DNA of 64,000 nt from SVTX01 sp045632305 (GCA_045632305.1 JAZQWL010000018.1:30975-94974); one strand, 5' to 3'; positions 26,766-35,678 are shown, counted from the stretch's first letter. Program-made: numbers and translations. Notes: generated by a model not told the origin, from the letters alone.

Positions 26766-27371
26766 ATGAAGATCGTACTTGCATCAAGAAATCAGAAAAA
26801 GAAAAAGGAGCTGCAAACACTCCTTTCACAGTATATTGACAATATCGAGATCCTCTCTCTTGACGAGGTTGGGATTTTCGGTGAGATCGAGGAGGACGGC
26901 GTAACGTTTGAAGAAAACGCGCTCATCAAGGCAAGATGCGCCGCAAGCTCGGGGTATATCGGAGTTGGCGACGATTCGGGGCTTTCGGTTGACGCGCTCG
27001 GCGGCGCGCCCGGGGTTTATTCCGCAAGATATGCGGGTGAACACGGTGACGACGAGGCAAACAATCAGCTCGTCCTTAAAAACCTTGCTCCATTTGAGGA
27101 TAAGAGCGCAAGATTCGTTTGCACGATCGCTTGCGTTTTCCCCGACAGCTTCGGCAATATTGAACCCATCGTCGTTCGCGGTGAGGTTCTCGGTGAGATC
27201 ACAGAGAACAGAAGCGGTAACGGCGGCTTCGGCTACGATCCCTATTTCTTCTATCCGCCCTTTGGCAAGACGCTTGCCGACGTAACGGCAGAGGAGAAGA
27301 ATGCGGTAAGTCACAGAGGAAAGGCAGTAAAGCTCCTCGCAGAAGAATTAAAGAAAAGAAACATACAGTAA
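26766..27371 (+). CDS. rdgB: XTP/dITP diphosphatase, Ham1/RdgB family
   Basis: This enzyme hydrolyses non-canonical purine triphosphates (dITP, XTP) so they are not built into DNA. The 201-residue protein begins MKIVLASRNQKKKKEL and has the family motifs VGDDSGLSVDALGGAPGVYS and GGFGYDPYFFYP. The start at 26766 lies 8 bases after the ftsY stop; the preceding GAGGAAAAT is a usable ribosome binding site. Confidence 0.95.
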   Translation: MKIVLASRNQKKKKELQTLLSQYIDNIEILSLDEVGIFGEIEEDGVTFEENALIKARCAASSGYIGVGDDSGLSVDALGGAPGVYSARYAGEHGDDEANNQLVLKNLAPFEDKSARFVCTIACVFPDSFGNIEPIVVRGEVLGEITENRSGNGGFGYDPYFFYPPFGKTLADVTAEEKNAVSHRGKAVKLLAEELKKRNIQ

Positions 27372-27387
27372 AAACGGAGAAAAATAA

Positions 27388-27684
27388 ATGATTACATCAA
27401 AACAGAGAGCATATCTTCGCTCGCTTGCGACTGATTGTCCTGCAATTATGCAGATCGGCAAGGCGGGCATTACGGAAAATCTTTGTAAGACTCTTTACGA
27501 TGCGCTCGAGGCAAGAGAGCTTATCAAGCTTTCCGTGCTTGAAAATTGCGAGCTTACACCTCGTGAGGCGTGTGACCAGCTCTGCGAAATTCTTGAGGCA
27601 GAGGGCGTGTCTGTTGTAGGCAGAAAGATCGTGCTTTACAGAGAGAGCGAAAACAAGAAGACAATCGAGCTTCCTAAAAAGTAA
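27388..27684 (+). CDS. yhbY: YhbY family (CRM domain) RNA-binding protein
   Basis: The 98-residue protein is a single CRM domain (TSKQRAYLRSLA...MQIGKAGITENLCKTLYDAL), which associates with pre-50S ribosomal particles in Escherichia coli. It has CGGAGAAAAATAA before the ATG and lies directly before nadD, as in Bacillus and clostridia. Confidence 0.93.
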   Translation: MITSKQRAYLRSLATDCPAIMQIGKAGITENLCKTLYDALEARELIKLSVLENCELTPREACDQLCEILEAEGVSVVGRKIVLYRESENKKTIELPKK

Positions 27685-27685
27685 T

Positions 27686-28285
27686 ATGAGAGTCGGTATT
27701 TTTGGCGGAACGTTTTCCCCCGTACATAACGGACACGTTTCAGCCGCAAAGAGCTTTATGGAGCAGATGTGGCTCGATATTCTTCTCGTTATACCGACGG
27801 GAAATTCACCCCATAAGGAAATGAGCGACGGAGCGGACGCCTATGACCGTCTTCGCATGTGCGAGGCGGCGTTCAAGGGTATTGACGGCGTAGTTGTAAG
27901 CGATATGGAAATAAGACGTGAGGGAAAGAGCTATACGGTGGATACACTCCGTCAGCTTTACGATCCCGAGAACCGACTTTTTCTGCTTTGCGGCACGGAT
28001 ATGATGCTTTCTCTGGATAAGTGGAAGGACGCCGACGAGATATTCAAGCTCTGCTATCCCGTGTACATGCGCCGTGAAAATGATGAGTTCATTACGAATC
28101 TCATTATCAAGAAGAACGCCGAATACAAGGAAAAGTACGGCAGGATCGCTACCCGCATTACGGGAGACGCGGTCGTTGTTTCCTCCTCCGAGGTGAGAGA
28201 ACAAATCAAAAAGGGTGAGGATATTTCCCCGCTCGTTCCCGCAGCAGTTGAAAAATACATCAAGGACAAGGGACTTTATTTATGA
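27686..28285 (+). CDS. nadD: Nicotinate-nucleotide adenylyltransferase
   Basis: NadD converts nicotinate mononucleotide and ATP to deamido-NAD in NAD synthesis. The 199-residue product shows GIFGGTFSPVHNGHVSAAK (nucleotidyltransferase HxGH motif), the GTDMMLSLDKWKDADEIF stretch and the late SSSEVREQI motif. It starts 2 bases after yhbY and overlaps yqeK by the ATGA arrangement. Confidence 0.96.
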   Translation: MRVGIFGGTFSPVHNGHVSAAKSFMEQMWLDILLVIPTGNSPHKEMSDGADAYDRLRMCEAAFKGIDGVVVSDMEIRREGKSYTVDTLRQLYDPENRLFLLCGTDMMLSLDKWKDADEIFKLCYPVYMRRENDEFITNLIIKKNAEYKEKYGRIATRITGDAVVVSSSEVREQIKKGEDISPLVPAAVEKYIKDKGLYL

Positions 28286-28917
28286 AAATAAGTGAAGAGC
28301 TTTTAGAGGGACTTCGGGAGAAAATCTCGGGGAGAATGAGCGGAAAGCGTCTTGCTCACACTCTTGCGGTTGAGAAAATGGCGGTGAAGATCGGAGCGCT
28401 TTACTGTCCCGAGAAAACGGACATTTTGGCAGCGGCGGCTCTTCTTCATGATATAACCAAGGAGAAGACGACCGAGGAGCATATTGCGATTTGTGAGAAG
28501 TACGGAACTGAATACACAAACGAAAACGTGTTAGCTCCAAAGACCTTTCACGCGATAACTGCGGCGGCTTTGATCCCGACGGAATTTTCCGAGTTCAACG
28601 ATGACGAAATCATCAGCGCGGTACGTTATCACACAACGGGCAGAGCGGATATGACGCTTGCAGAAAAGATAATTTATATCGCCGACTATATTGACGATAC
28701 GAGAACCTTTCCGGATTGCATTGCGCTTCGAGAGATGTTCTTTGGCGTCGATCTTGAAAAAATGAGCGAAGAAGAAAGATACGAGCATCTCGACAGAGTG
28801 GTTTTGACCTCGTTTGAGATGACGATCGAGGATCTTTTGGAAAACGGCAGAGTTGTCAACACCGACACGATGGCGGCGCGCGACAGCTTACTTAAAAACA
28901 GAAAAACGGAGAAATAA
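28282..28917 (+). CDS. yqeK: HD-domain Ap4A hydrolase YqeK
   Basis: The 211-residue protein has the metal-binding HD motif AAALLHDITKE and further histidines (FHAITAAAL, AVRYHTTGR). The YqeK family symmetrically cleaves diadenosine tetraphosphate to two ADP. The start codon overlaps the nadD stop, and nadD-yqeK-rsfS is a conserved trio in Firmicutes. Confidence 0.93.
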   Translation: MKISEELLEGLREKISGRMSGKRLAHTLAVEKMAVKIGALYCPEKTDILAAAALLHDITKEKTTEEHIAICEKYGTEYTNENVLAPKTFHAITAAALIPTEFSEFNDDEIISAVRYHTTGRADMTLAEKIIYIADYIDDTRTFPDCIALREMFFGVDLEKMSEEERYEHLDRVVLTSFEMTIEDLLENGRVVNTDTMAARDSLLKNRKTEK

Positions 28918-28918
28918 T

Positions 28919-29284
28919 ATGGAAAACATGAATAATGAAGTAAAGTCCCTTGTCGGCGCGACTTCCGAAGAAATTGCGGAAGCAATAAAGGAAGCGCTTG
29001 ATTCCAAGAAGGGTAGAGATATTAAGGTAATTAAGGTTGGAGATAAGACTGTTATTGCGGATTATTTCGTAATTGCAAACGGTACTTCCTCTACACACGT
29101 AAAGTCCCTCGCTGACGAGGTTGAATATAAGCTTTCTCAGGCAGGTCTTAATCCTCTTCACACCGATGCAGGCGACGGACGTTCTTGGATCGCTCTCGAC
29201 TACGCGTGCGTTATCGTACACGTTTTCGATAGAGAAGCAAGAGAGTTTTATAATCTTGATAGACTTTATACGGAGTTTGAATAA
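28919..29284 (+). CDS. rsfS: Ribosome silencing factor RsfS
   Basis: RsfS binds L14 and blocks subunit joining when cells starve. The 121-residue product has the conserved VIADYFVIANGTSSTHVKSL and GDGRSWIALDYACVIVHVFD. The start ATG is right after the yqeK TAA; a longer reading to 28853 lies inside yqeK. A strong terminator closes the 15-kb plus-strand block. Confidence 0.95.
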   Translation: MENMNNEVKSLVGATSEEIAEAIKEALDSKKGRDIKVIKVGDKTVIADYFVIANGTSSTHVKSLADEVEYKLSQAGLNPLHTDAGDGRSWIALDYACVIVHVFDREAREFYNLDRLYTEFE

Positions 29285-29315
29285 GAAAAAGGCGGCATAG
29301 CCGCCTTTTTCTTAT
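29283..29315 (+). terminator. Terminator after rsfS
   Basis: GGCGGC-ATA-GCCGCC hairpin flanked by AAGAAAAA and TTTTTCTT, overlapping the rsfS stop codon. The same hairpin core recurs at 29524-29556 for the opposing operon. Confidence 0.9.
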
Positions 29316-29501
29316 AGTGCAGAGTGCAGAGTGCAGAGTGCAGAGTGCAGAGCGCAGAGTTGTATGGGAGGTACGAATCGCCCTAATTTAAAAACGCAGG
29401 TCGGTATTGACCGTCCTACAAATATTAAACCGAAGATTTTCGGCTCGTCCGAAAATCAACCTAAACTTTGCACTCTCAACTCTGCACTCTGCACTTATTT
29501 A
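29316..29501. repeat. Cruciform element with tandem GTGCAGA heptamer arms, copy 2
   Basis: Five exact GTGCAGA heptamers plus one GCGCAGA (29317-29358) form the left arm. A hairpin GATTTTCGG-CTCGT-CCGAAAATC lies at 29435-29457, and inverted heptamers (AACTCTGCACTCTGCAC) at 29464-29494 form the right arm. The central hairpin, the right arm and the boundary TAAATAAGTGCAG (minus strand) match copy 1 at 8959-9111. About 70 bases of unrelated sequence with a small GGTC/GACC hairpin fill the left half. It lies between two converging terminators and encodes nothing. Confidence 0.8.
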
Positions 29502-29523
29502 TCCCATCGTCATTAGAAAATTT

Positions 29524-29556
29524 AAAACAAAAGGCGGCATAGCCGCCTTTTGTTTT
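29524..29556 (-). terminator. Terminator of the deacetylase-ruvX operon
   Basis: AAAACAAAAGGCGGC-ATA-GCCGCCTTTTGTTTT hairpin, overlapping the stop of the gene that ends at 29555. Confidence 0.85.
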
Positions 29557-30250
29557 ACTTTATCGCATCAATATCTTTATTCGTTAACTTATACTCATCC
29601 CTTGGGTATCTGTAATCGTAGATACAGAGCGTACCCTCGCTCATAACGTCCTTGTCGTAGAAAATATCGACGTAGACCGCGATTACGTCGTCGGTGATCT
29701 TGATTCCGTCGACAACGTACTTTTTGTAATTATAGAGGTTTTTCTGCATGGAAGTGGATTCGCTTGCGCGATAAGTTACCTTCTTTACCGCAGAGGGTGT
29801 ATTTCCGTCGTTATCCGCTTTATTTTCGGGCGTCAGGTCATACATAACGGTGATCTGAATATCGAAAACGTCCTCGTCGCGTGAGTCCGCCTCGGGGAGC
29901 TTTAAATCCTCCTTGAGATTTTCAAGCGTGCTTTTATTGTGGCGCACAACCACCTGAAGCTGTTCCGCCTCGTCAATAAACGCCACGTTATGTACCGAGA
30001 AGTAGCCCGAATTGTATTCAGTTCTCGTTATGTTGTCAAGGTCGCCCTGATAGAAAATATTGAGTTTTCCGCCGTTTTCATTATATGCCGCGGAGAGCTT
30101 TTCGTTGCCGACAAGCGTCTTCATCTCCGTTGGCACACCCGAGGAGAGAATTCTCCACGCAATGATGCCTACAACGGTCGCGATCAGAAGAAAGCACACC
30201 GTTCGGAAAATAAAACGCGCGACGTATTGAGATATTTTTCTTCTTGCCAT
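29555..30250 (-). CDS. Hypothetical membrane-anchored protein
   Basis: The 231-residue protein has a basic N-terminus, one membrane span at about residues 12-33 (FRTVCFLLIATVVGIIAW) and a soluble region predicted to face outward. I do not recognise the family. The soluble part is rich in acidic residues and beta-type patterns (NVAFIDEAEQLQVVVRHN; VAVYVDIFYDKD). It is the last gene of the unit deacetylase - RNHCP - ruvX - this gene, starting 12 bases after ruvX, with GCGAGGTACAGT before the ATG. Confidence 0.75.
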   Translation of the reverse strand: MARRKISQYVARFIFRTVCFLLIATVVGIIAWRILSSGVPTEMKTLVGNEKLSAAYNENGGKLNIFYQGDLDNITRTEYNSGYFSVHNVAFIDEAEQLQVVVRHNKSTLENLKEDLKLPEADSRDEDVFDIQITVMYDLTPENKADNDGNTPSAVKKVTYRASESTSMQKNLYNYKKYVVDGIKITDDVIAVYVDIFYDKDVMSEGTLCIYDYRYPRDEYKLTNKDIDAIK

Positions 30251-30262
30251 ACTGTACCTCGC

Positions 30263-30733
30263 TTACGCCTTCATGTTCTTTAAGCGGTCGATTGCGTTCT
30301 GGAGAATGATCTGTGCCGAGAGGGTGTCGATAACGCCCTTTCTCTTGCTTCCGCGCGTGTCGGTTTCGTTGAGGTATCTTGCCGCTACCATAGTCGTCAT
30401 TCTCTCGTCGAGCATAACGATAGGGATGCCGCGGTATTTTTCGTCCGCATCAAGCAGACGCTCGACAATTCCCGCGAATTTTCTGCAATGCTCTGCGCGA
30501 GGGCCCTCGGTTCCGTTCATGTTCACGGGGAGACCGATGACGATACCGCCCGTGATATTGAGCTCGCGAACCTTTTCTACGATCGCCTCGGCGGTTTTTT
30601 GCATGCCTCCGGGGGAAATAGTTCCGATGCCCGATGCGAGGAAGCGAGTAACGTCGCAAACGGCAAGTCCCGTTCTCTTGTCGCCAAAGTCGACGCCGAG
30701 AATTTTGCCTTTTGTATTAAGTAATCTTTCCAT
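30263..30733 (-). CDS. ruvX: Putative pre-16S rRNA nuclease / Holliday junction resolvase YqgF
   Basis: The 156-residue RNase H-like protein shows the N-terminal GVDFGDKRTGLAVCD with the first catalytic aspartate, the IVIGLPVNMNGTEGPRAE segment and the late LDERMTT motif. YqgF processes the 5' end of 16S rRNA in Escherichia coli and was earlier proposed as a resolvase. The start codon is 3 bases after the upstream gene. Confidence 0.93.
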   Translation of the reverse strand: MERLLNTKGKILGVDFGDKRTGLAVCDVTRFLASGIGTISPGGMQKTAEAIVEKVRELNITGGIVIGLPVNMNGTEGPRAEHCRKFAGIVERLLDADEKYRGIPIVMLDERMTTMVAARYLNETDTRGSKRKGVIDTLSAQIILQNAIDRLKNMKA

Positions 30734-30736
30734 AAT

Positions 30737-31066
30737 TTAAATTTCTTCCGCTGTTAATTTAATGAGTAATTTGATGTTGTCGGGCTGTACCTTCGCCTCG
30801 TGAGCCGCTTTATTTCTGTGAATTTCACCGCAGCCCGTGCACTTGTGGATTATGATATAACCCTTCTTGGGGTCTGTTACAACCTTGATCGGCTGCATGG
30901 GAGCTTTGCACTTGCAAGCTCTGTCACCGGGATTTATGTCAAGGTGGAGAGACCACAGACAAAAGGGGCAGTGATTGCGTGAGGTATAGCTTAACGGCTC
31001 GACCTCTTTGCCACAGTGGGCGCAGATAAATCCACTGTCGTTTTTTGAAAATCTTTTCTGTTCCAT
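30737..31066 (-). CDS. RNHCP domain zinc-ribbon protein
   Basis: The 109-residue protein contains the RNHCP motif (SRNHCPFCLWSLHLD) together with flanking CxxC pairs (CAHC, CKC, CTGC), so it probably binds zinc. Function is unknown. I set the start at 31066 because a longer reading would run into the deacetylase gene, whose stop lies 9 bases upstream; ATATATGG is next to a weak ribosome binding site. It is cotranscribed with ruvX. Confidence 0.85.
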   Translation of the reverse strand: MEQKRFSKNDSGFICAHCGKEVEPLSYTSRNHCPFCLWSLHLDINPGDRACKCKAPMQPIKVVTDPKKGYIIIHKCTGCGEIHRNKAAHEAKVQPDNIKLLIKLTAEEI

Positions 31067-31074
31067 ATATACCT

Positions 31075-31908
31075 TTATTCTAATATTATTGTTTCCTTGG
31101 GGAGAAGCATTACGTCTCTGCCGCAGTCGAGCCACACGGGACGATCTGACGGATTGAATATTTTCTTTCCGTCGGGTGACGCTTGGAGGGATTCGTACGC
31201 TTTGATATAATCGTAAATTTCTCCGTTTGTTGCATACCAGATATCGTCGCGTCCCGAAAACATCTCACAGAATTTTTCGATTCTTTCCCAATTGTTGCGC
31301 GACTCGAATTCGTAGGAGTGTCCCCATACGTAGAAAAGCCACGGCGCGTCGGGAGTATATGTGAGAAATTTGTCCGCGAGAGGGAAAAGTGCGGGATCGT
31401 CGTGGTGGCAGGTCGTGGGCATGCGAAGCCAATCCGTCGGGATCTTAAAATCGCGGGTGGATTCAACCGTTCTTGCGTATTTTATTCCACGGGAGCGCAG
31501 TACGTCGACAACCGTATCGTTATACGTGCCGAAGGGATACGCACTGCCGCTTACAGTCCTGCCAAAGATTGCTTCGAGAACCTCGCGGTCGTGGTCAATT
31601 TCCCATTCGCAACGCTCACGGTCAAGGGCTTCAAGATGGGGGTGCGAATATGAGTGAAGGGCGATCTCGTGATTTTTTCCCATCTCACCGCCGTAAATCT
31701 CTTTTGCTCTGCGGCGCGCGAGCGGACGGTGAATTCTGCCCGACTCGTAGGTTCTTTCCTCGTCCTGAAGATGAAATCCGTTGAGATTGAAAGTGCATTT
31801 GAGACCGTACTTGTTAAAAAGCTCAATGAGTCGAATATCCTGCTCGACGCCGTCGTCATAGCTGAACGTAAGCGCCTTGCGTTTACCACTTGGAAACAGC
31901 ATATTCAA
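31075..31908 (-). CDS. Polysaccharide deacetylase family protein
   Basis: The 277-residue protein has a NodB-type domain: the metal and base aspartates in LTFSYDDGVEQD, the metal histidines in ALHSYSHPHLE and a later AYPFGTYN motif. The family removes N-acetyl or O-acetyl groups from chitin, peptidoglycan or related glycans. There is no signal peptide, so it is probably cytosolic. I take the TTG at 31908, about 10 bases after GGAGG, as the start; ATG 31902 is further away. A sigma-A promoter lies just upstream. Confidence 0.88.
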   Translation of the reverse strand: MNMLFPSGKRKALTFSYDDGVEQDIRLIELFNKYGLKCTFNLNGFHLQDEERTYESGRIHRPLARRRAKEIYGGEMGKNHEIALHSYSHPHLEALDRERCEWEIDHDREVLEAIFGRTVSGSAYPFGTYNDTVVDVLRSRGIKYARTVESTRDFKIPTDWLRMPTTCHHDDPALFPLADKFLTYTPDAPWLFYVWGHSYEFESRNNWERIEKFCEMFSGRDDIWYATNGEIYDYIKAYESLQASPDGKKIFNPSDRPVWLDCGRDVMLLPKETIILE

Positions 31909-31940
31909 AAAAACACACCTCCTTTTTTACATACATATAA

Positions 31941-31969
31941 ATTATATACTTTTTTGCGGGAAAAGTCAA
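31941..31969 (-). promoter_or_regulatory. Sigma-A promoter of the deacetylase operon
   Basis: Minus strand -35 TTGACT (31969-31964), 17-base spacer, -10 TATAAT (31946-31941). Confidence 0.85.
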
Positions 31970-31974
31970 TAGAT

Positions 31975-32012
31975 GAATAAAATTCAAGCCACGGCATTTG
32001 CCGTGGCTTTAT
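31975..32012 (-). terminator. Terminator of pheST operon
   Basis: AAGCCACGGC and GCCGTGGCTT form a perfect 10-bp stem with a 4-base loop, immediately after the DUF896 gene stop. The T-tract is interrupted (GAATTTTATT) on the minus strand. Confidence 0.7.
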
Positions 32013-32013
32013 T

Positions 32014-32226
32014 TTATTTTTTATATCTGTCCTTTACGTACTCGCGAGTTCCGTCGGGGCGTTCGATAACTGTATTATCGAGAAGGCCGCGGAGGTATGC
32101 GCGATATTCCGCAATATATTCCTTGTGGAGAGCTTCGCGTTCTGCAGCTTCCTCGGGAGTAAGCTCGATACCTGCCTTTTTCTTGCGGCCGAGCTCGTTT
32201 ATTCTGTCAAGCTTTTTCTGATCCAT
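32014..32226 (-). CDS. DUF896 domain protein (YnzC-like)
   Basis: This 70-residue helical protein has the family pattern LDRINELGRKKKAGIELTPE followed by EALHKEYIAEYRAYLRG. Family members are small, mostly of unknown function. It starts 8 bases after pheT and is the last gene of the phenylalanyl-tRNA synthetase operon. Confidence 0.92.
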   Translation of the reverse strand: MDQKKLDRINELGRKKKAGIELTPEEAAEREALHKEYIAEYRAYLRGLLDNTVIERPDGTREYVKDRYKK

Positions 32227-32234
32227 ATTTCACC

Positions 32235-34634
32235 TTATTCACGAATGCCGATGCCAAGCTTGAACTTGAGATCGTTGAGCACCTTGCTTGATACCTTGTC
32301 GGCTTCTTCAACTGTAAGCGTACGGTCATTAGCGTGGAGAGTAAGACGGAAGGAAACGGACTTCTTGCCCTCACCGATCTGCGCGCCGCGGTAGATGTCA
32401 AAGAGAGCAACACCTACGCAAAGCTTACCTGCCGCACGAGTCATAACCTCTTCGATCGTACCAACCTCAAGGGATTCGTCACAAACGAAGGAGAAGTCAC
32501 GAGTAACAGAGGGGAACTTGGACATGGGCTTGTAGTCAACCGTAAGGTCGGAGCAGTCCCAGATTCTGTCGAAGTCAAGCTCTGCTACGTAAACTGCAAC
32601 ATCGAGGTCGTAGTTCTTTGCTGTCAAGGGGTGGATCTGACCGATAATACCGAGCTCTACACCGTCAGCCGTATAAACCTTTGCGCATCTGCCGGGGTGG
32701 TATGCGTTGTCGTTTGCTTCGGACACAAACTTTGCCTTTTCGATTCCTGCCGCTTCGAGAACGTTTACAACTGCACCCTTAAGAGAGTAGAAGTCTTCGT
32801 TGCCGTACATACCGAGCGTGATGATCTTTCTTTCCTCGGGAAGCTGAGTTGTATCCTCGGAGGGAATATAAATGGACGCCATTTCAAATACGCGAACGTT
32901 GTTATTTGAAAGGTTGTTGTTTCTTGCGATTACTTCAAGGAGGGAGGGAAGAGCCGTTGTTCTCATAACGCTTGTGTCTTCACCGAGAGGATTGGAGATA
33001 ACAACACTCTTTCTGCGTGTGTCATCAGCTGCCATTCTGATCTTATCGTAGTAGCGGGGGCTGATGAATGAGAATGTCTGTATCTGGTCAAAGCCCATGC
33101 CGTACATAAGATTTTCTGTGTTAACCTCATGCTGCTGCTTGGGTGTTCTGCCGCCCTGTGTTGTTTCAGCGTTGATGCATGTGGACTTGATGTTGTTGTA
33201 ACCGTAAATTCTGATTACTTCTTCAGCGAGGTCGTTCATGCAAGTGAGATCCTGACGGAACGTGGGAGGAGTTACCTTACCATCCTCAACCTTACATTCA
33301 AGGCGTGTGAGAATGTCCGTTATATATTCCTCTGTAAGCTCTACGCCGAGGAACTTGTTGATCTTTTCAACCTCAAGGGGAAGAGTAGGAACTGTGGGCT
33401 TTGTGGGGTAAACGTCAATTGTGCCGTCCACAACCTCACCCGCACCGAGGAGCTGGATAAGCTCGCAAGCACGGAGAAGACCTGCCATAGCGTTGTTGGG
33501 GTCAAGGCCCTTTTCAAAACGGGAGGAGGATTCTGTTCTCATACCGTTCTTCTTTGCGGTAACGCGCACGTTTGTACCGAGGAAGCAAGCGGATTCGAAT
33601 ACGACAGTTGTTGTGTCGTCCTTGATTTCGGAGTTTGCACCACCCATAACGCCCGCGAGAGCACATGCCTTCTTTTCGTCAGCGATAACGAGCATAGAAG
33701 AGTCGAGTGTGTGATCCTTGTCGTCGAGAGAACGGAAGAGCTCACCGTCGCAAGCTCTGCGAACGTTGATCTTGCTTCCGTCGAGGCAGGAGTAGTCGAA
33801 TGCGTGCATGGGCTGACCGTATTCGAGCATTACGTAGTTTGTAATGTCAACGATGTTGTTGATGGGACGTACGCCTGCTGCACGGAGTCGCATTCTCATC
33901 CAAAGGGGAGAGGGAGCGATCTTAACGTTCTTTACAACCTTTGCCGCATATCTGAAGCAGAGGTCGGAGTCGTTGATTTCAACGGAGAGATAGTTCTTGA
34001 TGTCGTCACCGTCACAAAGCTCCTTAACTACGGGAGTGGGAACGGAGAAGGGCTTGTCAAAGGAGATAGCAGTTTCTCTTGCAAGACCGATAACAGAAAG
34101 ACAGTCGGGACGGTTGGAGGTGATTTCAAACTCAACAACCGTGTCGTCCATAAGGAGAGCTTCCTTGATATCCATACCGAGCTTGTCCTCGAATTCGGGA
34201 TCGAGAATGAGAATTCCGTCTGCTACCTTGCCGGGCATATCGTTTTCTGTGAGGTTAAGCTCACCCATAGAGCAGAGCATACCGTTGGATTCAACGCCAC
34301 GGAGCTTGCCTGCCTTGATTGTAACGTCACCGGGGAGATGCGCTACGGGAATAGCTGCGGGAACTATGTCGCCCTCGTGAACGTTCTGAGCACCCGTAAC
34401 GATCTGTGTTACAACGCCGTTACCGATGTTGACCTGGCAGATCCAGAGGTGGTCGGAGTTGGGGTGGCGTTCCATCTTCTCAACCTTTGCAACTATAACG
34501 TTAGAGATGTCTTCGCCGAGAACCTCGTAGCCCTCAACCTTGCTTCCCGTGTCGGTCATTCTGTCAGCAAACTGCTTTGCCGTAATGCCGTCTGTATTTG
34601 TAAAATCGTGTAACCAATTCATTGAAAGATTCAT
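32235..34634 (-). CDS. pheT: Phenylalanyl-tRNA synthetase beta subunit
   Basis: PheT is the large, tRNA-binding and editing subunit of the alpha2-beta2 enzyme. The 799-residue protein has the N-terminal tRNA-binding domain (GVVTQIVTGAQNVHEGDIVP), the B3/B4 editing region (RPINNIVDITNYVMLEYGQP), the B5 domain and the C-terminal ferredoxin-fold anticodon-binding domain (KFPSVTRDFSFVCDESLEVG). Length is normal. The gene lies 21 bases after pheS. Confidence 0.97.
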   Translation of the reverse strand: MNLSMNWLHDFTNTDGITAKQFADRMTDTGSKVEGYEVLGEDISNVIVAKVEKMERHPNSDHLWICQVNIGNGVVTQIVTGAQNVHEGDIVPAAIPVAHLPGDVTIKAGKLRGVESNGMLCSMGELNLTENDMPGKVADGILILDPEFEDKLGMDIKEALLMDDTVVEFEITSNRPDCLSVIGLARETAISFDKPFSVPTPVVKELCDGDDIKNYLSVEINDSDLCFRYAAKVVKNVKIAPSPLWMRMRLRAAGVRPINNIVDITNYVMLEYGQPMHAFDYSCLDGSKINVRRACDGELFRSLDDKDHTLDSSMLVIADEKKACALAGVMGGANSEIKDDTTTVVFESACFLGTNVRVTAKKNGMRTESSSRFEKGLDPNNAMAGLLRACELIQLLGAGEVVDGTIDVYPTKPTVPTLPLEVEKINKFLGVELTEEYITDILTRLECKVEDGKVTPPTFRQDLTCMNDLAEEVIRIYGYNNIKSTCINAETTQGGRTPKQQHEVNTENLMYGMGFDQIQTFSFISPRYYDKIRMAADDTRRKSVVISNPLGEDTSVMRTTALPSLLEVIARNNNLSNNNVRVFEMASIYIPSEDTTQLPEERKIITLGMYGNEDFYSLKGAVVNVLEAAGIEKAKFVSEANDNAYHPGRCAKVYTADGVELGIIGQIHPLTAKNYDLDVAVYVAELDFDRIWDCSDLTVDYKPMSKFPSVTRDFSFVCDESLEVGTIEEVMTRAAGKLCVGVALFDIYRGAQIGEGKKSVSFRLTLHANDRTLTVEEADKVSSKVLNDLKFKLGIGIRE

Positions 34635-34655
34635 AATTCTTACCTACCTTTCAAA

Positions 34656-35678
34656 TTAAAACTGCTCGATGAAGCGAACGTCATTTTCATAGAAATGACG
34701 GATGTCATCGATGTGGTACTTGAGCATCGCAATTCTTTCAACGCCCATACCGAATGCAAAGCCCGAATACTTTTCGGGGTCAATGCCGCACATAGAAAGA
34801 ACGTTGGGGTGAACCATACCTGCGCCGAGGATTTCGATCCAGCCCTCGCCCTTACAAAGGCGACAACCCTTACCGCCACACATAAAGCAGGAGATATCAA
34901 CCTCTGCAGAGGGCTCTGTGAAGGGGAAGTGGTGGGGACGGAAACGAATTCTTGTGTCCTCGCCAAACTCTGTCTTTGCGAATGTTTCGAGCATACCCTT
35001 AAGGTCGCCCATTGTGATGCCCTCGTCAACTACAAGGCCTTCCATCTGGTGGAAGAGGGGAGAGTGAGTTGCGTCCATAGCGTCGCTTCTGTAAACTCGA
35101 CCGGGGGAGATGATACGGATCGGGGGCTTCTGCTTTTCCATTGTTCTTGCCTGAACGGGAGAAGTCTGGGAACGAAGAAGAATATTGTCTGTGATATAGA
35201 ATGTGTCCTGAGTGTCACGAGCGGGGTGATTTTCGGGAATATTGAGTGCCTGGAAGTTGTAGTAATCGTATTCTACCTCGGGACCTTCAACGATGGAGAA
35301 GCCCATGCCGATGAATATGTCCTCAAGGTCACGCATAACGAGTGTGAGAGGATGGCGGTGGCCGATCTTCTGAACCTTACCGGGCATTGTAACGTCGAGC
35401 TTTTCTGCTACAAGCTTTGCTTCAAGCATCTTTTCTGCAAGAACAGCCTTCTTCTCTGCGATTGCTTCTTCAATGGTAGCTCTTACTTCGTTTGCGAGCT
35501 GACCCATAACAGGGCGCTCCTCTGCAGTAAGCTTACCCATCATACGAAGAACGCTTGTAAGCTCGCCCTTCTTACCAAGATATTTAACTCTTGCCGCTTC
35601 GAGCGTGGCATCATCTGTTTCGGGAGCGTTGATCACTTCAAGCGCTTCCGCTTTGATTTTCTGCAATGTTTCTTTCAT
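34656..35678 (-). CDS. pheS: Phenylalanyl-tRNA synthetase alpha subunit
   Basis: PheS carries the class II catalytic core. The 340-residue protein has an N-terminal coiled coil, motif 2 (YRSDAMDATHSPLFHQMEGL) and motif 3 (GFAFGMGVERIAMLKYHIDD). A zinc-like CFMCGGKGCRLCKG stretch precedes motif 3. Transcription is under a T-box leader. Confidence 0.97.
   Translation of the reverse strand: MKETLQKIKAEALEVINAPETDDATLEAARVKYLGKKGELTSVLRMMGKLTAEERPVMGQLANEVRATIEEAIAEKKAVLAEKMLEAKLVAEKLDVTMPGKVQKIGHRHPLTLVMRDLEDIFIGMGFSIVEGPEVEYDYYNFQALNIPENHPARDTQDTFYITDNILLRSQTSPVQARTMEKQKPPIRIISPGRVYRSDAMDATHSPLFHQMEGLVVDEGITMGDLKGMLETFAKTEFGEDTRIRFRPHHFPFTEPSAEVDISCFMCGGKGCRLCKGEGWIEILGAGMVHPNVLSMCGIDPEKYSGFAFGMGVERIAMLKYHIDDIRHFYENDVRFIEQF

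Noticed and set aside
33129..34613. Long plus-strand frame opposite pheT
   Set aside because: Shadow of pheT; no ribosome binding site and cysteine-rich, low-likelihood translation.
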